From CAVPEW01 sp050247895 (GTDB lineage Bacteria > Actinomycetota > Acidimicrobiia > Acidimicrobiales > VFJN01), in the NCBI GenBank assembly GCA_050247895.1, contig JBFWTJ010000081.1, positions 1 to 13,724 on the forward strand: a DNA stretch of 13,724 bases, read 5' to 3'. Both the position numbers and the translations under genes were made by a program. This document shows, in pieces, positions 6,388 to 13,724 of this stretch. The notes below the pieces were generated by a model. It searched no databases and had not been told where the DNA came from. It was given only the letters and a program-made list of their open reading frames with translations. Positions within the stretch are counted from its first letter, which is position 1; each line of letters starts with the position of its first letter.

Positions 6388-7454
6388 GGGTCCTCGGGGT
6401 CGTTCGCGCCGTGGGCCGTGGTGCCCTGGTCGTCTGTTGGGCCGCGCTGCCCGTCGTCGCCCTGGTGCGATCGACCGACGCCGACCGTGCCATCCACTTC
6501 AACTCGGTCGGACCGTCGTGGGTGACGGCCCGACCGGCCGGGCCCGTGCGATCACCGGTCGCCTTGTCGCTGGTCTGGCAGGCCGAGCAGAGGATCTACG
6601 CGCCCCCTTGGCAGGGTGTCGTGGACCGTGTCGACCTGAACCCCGGAGGCGTGGTCAGGACCTTGGACCGTGCGATCTCGGTCGACGGCGTCAGCCGGAT
6701 CGCCTTCCGGTCGGACCGGCCGTTCGCCCGATCCCTGCAGGCCGGTGACGTCGGGCTCGACGTGGTGGCCTTGCACGAGCTCCTCGACGCCCTGGTGATG
6801 GATCACGGCCGCGGGGAGGCCTTCACGGCGGGCACGGCTCGGGGCGTCGCCCAGCTCTCGCAGAGCCTCGGCCTCCCTCCGCAGCAGGTCTTCGACCCGG
6901 CGTGGATCGTCTTCCTCCCCTCGGAGGAGCTCGTGCTCACGTCCGTCGACCTCTACGTCGGACAGCCGGCACCGTCTGTCGGGGTGTCCTTTGCGACGGC
7001 AAAGGGTCGTCTGGTCGCGGCGCAGGTGGTCCCCCGGACGGACGTCTCGTCGGGTGGAGGAGCAGGGCCGGTCGCCGGCCCGCCCTCGGTGCTGCCGGAG
7101 ACGGCGATCCTCGAGGTGGCGGGGAAGCCGATCTCCGTCGCCGCCGACAGGTCGACCGTCAGCGCCGAAGGCCTCGAGCAGCTCCGGCCGCTCGTGGCCG
7201 AGGCGGAGTGGGACGTCGACGCCTTCGCGGTCTCGCCTGCCACCGGAACGGAGGTGCTCGTATCCGCGGCGTCCGTCTACTCGGTTGCCGACGGTCGCCT
7301 CTGCGTGCTGCGGCGTCGTGCCGACGATCCCGGGACGCCGGTCGTCGTCGAGGTCCACAGTTCGCAGGACGGCGGGTCGGTGGTGAGCGGGGATGTCCGC
7401 CCCGGCGACTCGGTCGGACTCTTCGTCTCCGGAGCACAGCGTCGGTGCCCTTAG
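6384..7454 (+). CDS. Membrane-anchored HlyD/MacA-like adaptor with peptidoglycan-binding-like module
   Basis: A 356-residue protein whose GTG start (6384) overlaps the previous stop as GTGA. One transmembrane helix lies at about residues 10-28. Residues 76-101 (QGVVDRVDLNPGGVV...) resemble the lipoyl-like GxVxxVxVxxGxxV pattern of periplasmic adaptors. Residues 118-172 (LQAGDVGLDVVALHELL, then LPPQQVFDPAWIVFLP) follow the peptidoglycan-binding domain 1 pattern, which in actinobacterial adaptors often takes the place of the coiled-coil hairpin. The C-terminal PGDSVGLFVSG resembles the membrane-proximal end of such adaptors. With the ATPase and permease downstream it would form a MacAB-like tripartite complex spanning membrane and cell wall. 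The upstream part of the open frame is out of register with the lipoprotein and is not used. Confidence 0.75.
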   Translation: MRVLGVVRAVGRGALVVCWAALPVVALVRSTDADRAIHFNSVGPSWVTARPAGPVRSPVALSLVWQAEQRIYAPPWQGVVDRVDLNPGGVVRTLDRAISVDGVSRIAFRSDRPFARSLQAGDVGLDVVALHELLDALVMDHGRGEAFTAGTARGVAQLSQSLGLPPQQVFDPAWIVFLPSEELVLTSVDLYVGQPAPSVGVSFATAKGRLVAAQVVPRTDVSSGGGAGPVAGPPSVLPETAILEVAGKPISVAADRSTVSAEGLEQLRPLVAEAEWDVDAFAVSPATGTEVLVSAASVYSVADGRLCVLRRRADDPGTPVVVEVHSSQDGGSVVSGDVRPGDSVGLFVSGAQRRCP

Positions 7455-8104
7455 GACTACGTGCGGTCAGTCTCCGCTATGGCTGCCGTCAGATCCTGGA
7501 TCGGGTCGATTGCAGCCTGGAGCGAGGCCGACTCGTGGCGCTGTTGGGGCCATCGGGCGTCGGGAAGTCGTCGGTGCTGGCGTTGCTCGACGGCCGCATC
7601 GAGCCGACCTCGGGTGACAGGGTCGTGTCGGATCGCGGCGGACGGGTCTCCACGACCTGGGTCACGCAGGCCACCGTGCTCATCCGGGGACGGAACGTCA
7701 TCGACAACGTGGCTCTGGGTGCTCTTCGCCGTTCGTCAGGCCACCAGCAGGCGCGTGCCCTGGCCGCGGGCGCCCTCGAGGCCGTCGGTCTCGGGGCGCT
7801 GGCCGAGGTCCCCGCCGAGGTCCTGTCGGGAGGGGAGCAGCAGCGCGTCGCGATCGCCCGGGCTCTGGCCTTTGGAGCGGACGTGACCTTCGCCGACGAG
7901 CCGACCGCCTCTCTCGACGAGGACGGCGTCCTGGCCGTCGTCGATGCTCTCCGCGCCGTGGCGTCAGCTGGGGGTGCGGTGGCGGTCGCGACGCACGATG
8001 CCCGCGTGGCTTGCCGGGCTGACGAGGTCTGGACCGTGCAGGGATGTCGCATCGACGCGCGTGCCGTGGACAGCAGGTGGGCGCCGGCCCGAGGGGGGCG
8101 ATGA
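7445..8104 (+). CDS. ABC transporter ATP-binding protein (MacB/LolD type)
   Basis: A 219-residue ABC ATPase, all motifs intact: Walker A GPSGVGKSS (35-43), Q-loop Gln75, signature LSGGEQQRVAIARAL (127-141), Walker B VTFADE with catalytic Glu152, D-loop SLDE (156-159) and H-loop His184 (ATHD). The small stand-alone size and the motif context match ATPases paired with FtsX-like permeases (MacB, LolD, FtsE). No peptidase domain is present. GTG 7445 is chosen because it gives a standard N-terminus (LRAVSLRYG...ILDRVDCSL) and overlaps the adaptor gene by 10 bp. The stop overlaps the permease start (ATGA). A cytoplasmic dimer would power the neighbouring permease. Confidence 0.92.
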   Translation: MPLGLRAVSLRYGCRQILDRVDCSLERGRLVALLGPSGVGKSSVLALLDGRIEPTSGDRVVSDRGGRVSTTWVTQATVLIRGRNVIDNVALGALRRSSGHQQARALAAGALEAVGLGALAEVPAEVLSGGEQQRVAIARALAFGADVTFADEPTASLDEDGVLAVVDALRAVASAGGAVAVATHDARVACRADEVWTVQGCRIDARAVDSRWAPARGGR

Positions 8105-9210
8105 GGCGGGCGCAGCCGCCCGGGCCGACCCGACGAGGCGCCCGGACGAGGCCGCGATGGCGCCTGGTGGTCGGCGAGGTCTGTCGCTCCTTGCGCGCGT
8201 CCAGGACCTCGATGCCGGTAGCGGTGGTGTCGGTCCTCGCCGGCGCGTCGACCGTGCTGCTGACCCTCGCCGATGTCGGTGCGATCGCGACCCGGGAGCG
8301 GGATTGGATCGACGCCGGGGGGAACGTGTGGGAGGTCCAGGGTGACGGCCTGGACGCGGGTGCCTGTGACGCGCTCGACCTGGACCCCGTCGTGGAGGCG
8401 GCGGGCGCGGTCGTGGCGCGAAGGCGTCTGGCCTTCGCGTCGTCGCCAGGGCACGAGTTCTTGCTCGTCGACGCGACTCGAGGCTTGGCCCAGGTCGGTT
8501 GGCCGTTCACCGGACGGTTCGTGGAGAGCCTGGCCGCCGCCCAGGTGCGAGCCGGGCTGGGCCTCGCCGATGGCGCCCTCGTCGTGCCGGTGCCCGATGG
8601 TCCTGCGCCTGCCGGGGCGCCGATCCGCATCGACGAGGTGCAGCGCACCGAAGGACGGTTGGAGGATCTGGAGAGAGCGGTCGTCAGGTTCGTCGCGCCG
8701 GTCGGGACTGCGACGTCGTGTCTCGTGGAAGGGGCGCCCGGCCGAGCCGATGCCGCGCGATCGGTCGCACTCGTCGCGCTGGCGGGAGGTGGCAGGATCT
8801 TCGCGCGACCGCTCGTCGAGGATCAGGTCGTCACGTGGGATGCCGACGACGAGCTCCGGGATCGACGCTCTCGACACACCTGGGCGATGGCGTCCTCGGT
8901 CGTCGGCTCGGCGATGCTGGGGAGCTGGACGGCCCGGCGGCGAGAGCTCGCCGTGTACCGGCTGTTCGGTCTCGACCATGCGAGGTTCGGCCTCCTCCTC
9001 TCGATCGAGTGCCTCGTCATCGGACTCGTCCCCTACACGTGGGGCGCCCTACTGGCCTTCGCGTTCTGGGGCGACGTGCCGGCGCCGGCCGTCACGGTGG
9101 CGCTCGTGACCAACGATCTGGTCCGGGTGGCCTCCGCCACGGGCCTGGTGCCCGTGGTCGGGCTGCTGAGCGGCCGACGGTCGCCGCGCGCCGTCCTCCG
9201 CTCGGGGTGA
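8101..9210 (+). CDS. FtsX-like ABC transporter permease
   Basis: A 369-residue membrane protein. TM1 at about 38-58 follows a basic N-terminus. A large extracytoplasmic domain spans about 60-258. TM2 lies at about 260-277, TM3 at 297-318, TM4 at 343-358. The cytoplasmic coupling segment TARRRELAVYRLFGLDHARFG between TM2 and TM3 is the characteristic RRREFA.LRALG-type loop of FtsX/MacB permeases, and the C-terminus SPRAVLRSG is also typical. The four-helix, large-ectodomain layout is that of type VII (MacB-like) ABC systems, which act on substrates already outside the membrane or couple motion to partners rather than moving cargo through the bilayer. ATG 8101 overlaps the ATPase stop. Last gene of the operon. 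Confidence 0.85.
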   Translation: MRRAQPPGPTRRGARTRPRWRLVVGEVCRSLRASRTSMPVAVVSVLAGASTVLLTLADVGAIATRERDWIDAGGNVWEVQGDGLDAGACDALDLDPVVEAAGAVVARRRLAFASSPGHEFLLVDATRGLAQVGWPFTGRFVESLAAAQVRAGLGLADGALVVPVPDGPAPAGAPIRIDEVQRTEGRLEDLERAVVRFVAPVGTATSCLVEGAPGRADAARSVALVALAGGGRIFARPLVEDQVVTWDADDELRDRRSRHTWAMASSVVGSAMLGSWTARRRELAVYRLFGLDHARFGLLLSIECLVIGLVPYTWGALLAFAFWGDVPAPAVTVALVTNDLVRVASATGLVPVVGLLSGRRSPRAVLRSG

Positions 9211-9253
9211 CGTGAGTCGGCCATCCCGGGGGGTGTCGTGGTCGGGCCTCGTT

Positions 9254-9670
9254 TCAGGGGACCGTGCCGCGGGTGGCGACCCACTCGGTCGGTTGGCCGG
9301 TGGCCTCCGCGACCAGGTCGAAGGCGGGGTCGTAGTGCAGCACGACGGCACCGCTCAGCTCGGCGCTGGCCGCGACGACCAGCTCCGAGGGCCCCACGGC
9401 GCGATGCCGGCCGGTCGTGGCCAGCAGGGTCTGGACCTCGATCGCGCGGGCCAGGACCTCCTCCCCGGTCGGGAGCACGGGCAGCGTGCCGAGGTCCTCG
9501 AGCACCTCGGCGTGGTCGGACTGCCGTCGGCAGCGCGACAGCAGCTCGAGCCAGGTCAGCCGGCACAGGGCGACCCGGCCGTGGAGGAAGAGGGGCTCGA
9601 CGCGGGCCCGGACGTCGTCGTGGTGCAGCCGGGACAGGGCCGAGACGTCGGCCACGTAGGTGAGCGCCAC
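9254..9670 (-). CDS. vapC: VapC-type PIN-domain ribonuclease toxin
   Basis: A 138-residue PIN-domain protein on the minus strand, convergent with the permease gene (43-bp gap). PIN acidic residues are Asp8 (YVADVSAL), Glu42 (WLELL), Glu96 (VGPSELVVAASAE) and Asp114 (LHYDPAFDLVA). The third acidic position is normally Asp (DLLIAA) and is Glu here, which would keep the charge but may alter metal geometry. GTG 9670 overlaps the vapB stop TAG by one base and has GGAGACGG just upstream. The frame is open further upstream, but that part overlaps vapB and does not look like protein. Family members cleave tRNA or rRNA and are neutralised by VapB. Confidence 0.9.
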   Translation of the reverse strand: MALTYVADVSALSRLHHDDVRARVEPLFLHGRVALCRLTWLELLSRCRRQSDHAEVLEDLGTLPVLPTGEEVLARAIEVQTLLATTGRHRAVGPSELVVAASAELSGAVVLHYDPAFDLVAEATGQPTEWVATRGTVP

Positions 9671-9861
9671 TAGCCGTCTCCGTCGGGCAGGTCGAGGCCC
9701 TCGCGACGGCGGAGCCGTTCGAGCAGCCGGACCCGTCCCTCCCGGCGCACGACCTCTTGGAGGGCGGCCTCGATGGTGGCCGTCGTGGTGGGCGTGCCCA
9801 GGATGCGCCGGGCCCGGGCCACCAGGTCGTCGTCCAGGAGCAGGGCGGTCTTCCTTCGCAC
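9670..9861 (-). CDS. vapB: VapB-type antitoxin
   Basis: A 63-residue protein directly upstream of vapC, starting at GTG 9861. The N-terminal LLLDDDLVARARRILG and TTTATIEAALQEVVRRE match ribbon-helix-helix-like antitoxins of the VapB/DUF2191 type, which begin with a short strand followed by DDDLVxxARR and a TT-x-A-I-x-x-A helix. The Arg-rich middle (RVRLLERLRRREG) and acidic C-terminus (DLPDGDG) would wrap the toxin. The start codon has no clear Shine-Dalgarno; transcription may start close to the GTG. An inverted repeat 9 bp upstream is a likely autoregulatory operator. Confidence 0.85.
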   Translation of the reverse strand: MRRKTALLLDDDLVARARRILGTPTTTATIEAALQEVVRREGRVRLLERLRRREGLDLPDGDG

Positions 9862-9869
9862 GCCAGAGA

Positions 9870-9900
9870 CGGTAGATCACTAGGCGCTCACCATCTACCG
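9870..9900. promoter_or_regulatory. Inverted repeat upstream of vapB, candidate VapBC operator
   Basis: CGGTAGAT (9870-9877) is perfectly complementary in inverse orientation to ATCTACCG (9893-9900), with a 15-bp spacer, immediately upstream of the vapB start. Antitoxin dimers of this class usually bind such repeats to repress their own operon. A further partial copy, TCTACCG, lies at 9937-9943. Confidence 0.6.
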
Positions 9901-9915
9901 ATGGGCCCAGAAACC

Positions 9916-9944
9916 TTGACCGGCACCCGACCCTCGTCTACCGT
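9916..9944 (+). promoter_or_regulatory. Candidate rpoB promoter P1
   Basis: TTGACC (9916-9921), a 17-bp spacer and TACCGT (9939-9944) form a good housekeeping-sigma promoter. The predicted start would be near 9951, about 174 bp before rpoB. The -10 overlaps the extra TCTACCG motif. Confidence 0.65.
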
Positions 9945-9989
9945 GCCCCCAACTTTCGGGCCCGTCCCGGCTCTCCGGTCGCGGCTGTG

Positions 9990-10018
9990 TTGCCGTCGGC
10001 CCCGCGGCGTCGTATGCT
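9990..10018 (+). promoter_or_regulatory. Candidate rpoB promoter P2
   Basis: TTGCCG (9990-9995), a 17-bp spacer and TATGCT (10013-10018) form a second good promoter, about 100 bp before the rpoB start. Two promoters in tandem fit an rpoB that is separated from rplL by other genes and a terminator. Confidence 0.65.
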
Positions 10019-10124
10019 CTGCGGTTGCCGTGCGTCCCGCCCCCCGCTTTGTCGACCCTTCAGAGCGGTCTGGCGCGCTCTCGCACGCTCCGGTGGACAC
10101 CCTCTCCTGCTTCTAGGAGCTTCT

Positions 10125-13724
<3,600 letters not shown>

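Noticed and set aside
9211..9253. Bidirectional terminator in the convergent permease-vapC gap
   Set aside because: No stem longer than a few base pairs could be found in the 43-bp gap.
9212..9673. Plus-strand open frame opposite vapC
   Set aside because: Its product is Gly/Gln/Arg-rich without motifs, while the opposite strand gives a full PIN domain with catalytic residues coupled to a VapB gene.
5381..10124. Insertion sequence, integrase, attachment-site duplication or CRISPR array flanking the accessory region
   Set aside because: No transposase or recombinase gene, no matching terminal repeats at both edges and no regularly spaced repeats were seen.

Overview
The window is a GC-rich bacterial chromosome segment built around the core transcription-translation gene cluster: tuf (3' end), rpmG, tRNA-Trp, secE, nusG, rplK, rplA, rplJ, rplL, rpoB (almost complete, running off the right edge). 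The very high third-position GC, the acidic N-terminal extension of NusG, the RpoB sequence and the GTG/TTG starts point to Actinomycetota. Placing tuf directly upstream of rpmG is unlike the streptomycete and mycobacterial order I know, so a deep-branching lineage such as Acidimicrobiia is possible. That assignment is an inference, not something I could test.

Layout. 1-474: end of tuf, then rpmG 11 bp later. 475-1507: a terminator-like hairpin, then an ECF sigma factor gene overlapping a gene for a zinc-binding (HX3CX2C), membrane-anchored anti-sigma factor; this pair sits between rpmG and tRNA-Trp. 1553-2751: tRNA-Trp, secE and nusG (secE/nusG overlap ATGA). 2846-5324: rplK, rplA, a 170-nt structured leader with a candidate promoter, rplJ with a long Ser/Asp-rich tail, and rplL, closed by a perfect 13-bp hairpin.

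5381-9861 is the accessory part. rplL and rpoB are usually adjacent, but here about 4.8 kb separates them. First comes a tightly overlapping plus-strand operon of five genes: a Sec-secreted four-cysteine small protein, a cysteine-containing lipoprotein, a membrane-anchored HlyD/MacA-like adaptor with a peptidoglycan-binding-like module, a MacB-type ABC ATPase, and an FtsX-like permease. I do not recognise the complete set as a named system; it looks like a secreted-effector plus ABC cassette, conceptually close to lactococcin-972-type or MacAB-type loci. Convergent to it is a vapBC toxin-antitoxin pair on the minus strand, with an inverted-repeat operator candidate.

9862-13724: rpoB has two good sigma70-type promoter candidates of its own and starts at TTG behind a clear Shine-Dalgarno. 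This fits an rpoB that no longer depends on read-through from rplJL. A copy of the vapB operator half-site overlaps the -10 of the upstream rpoB promoter.

The best candidate for an undescribed system is the five-gene operon at 5479-9210, possibly together with the vapBC pair and the ECF/anti-sigma pair, which shares an upstream 8-mer with it.
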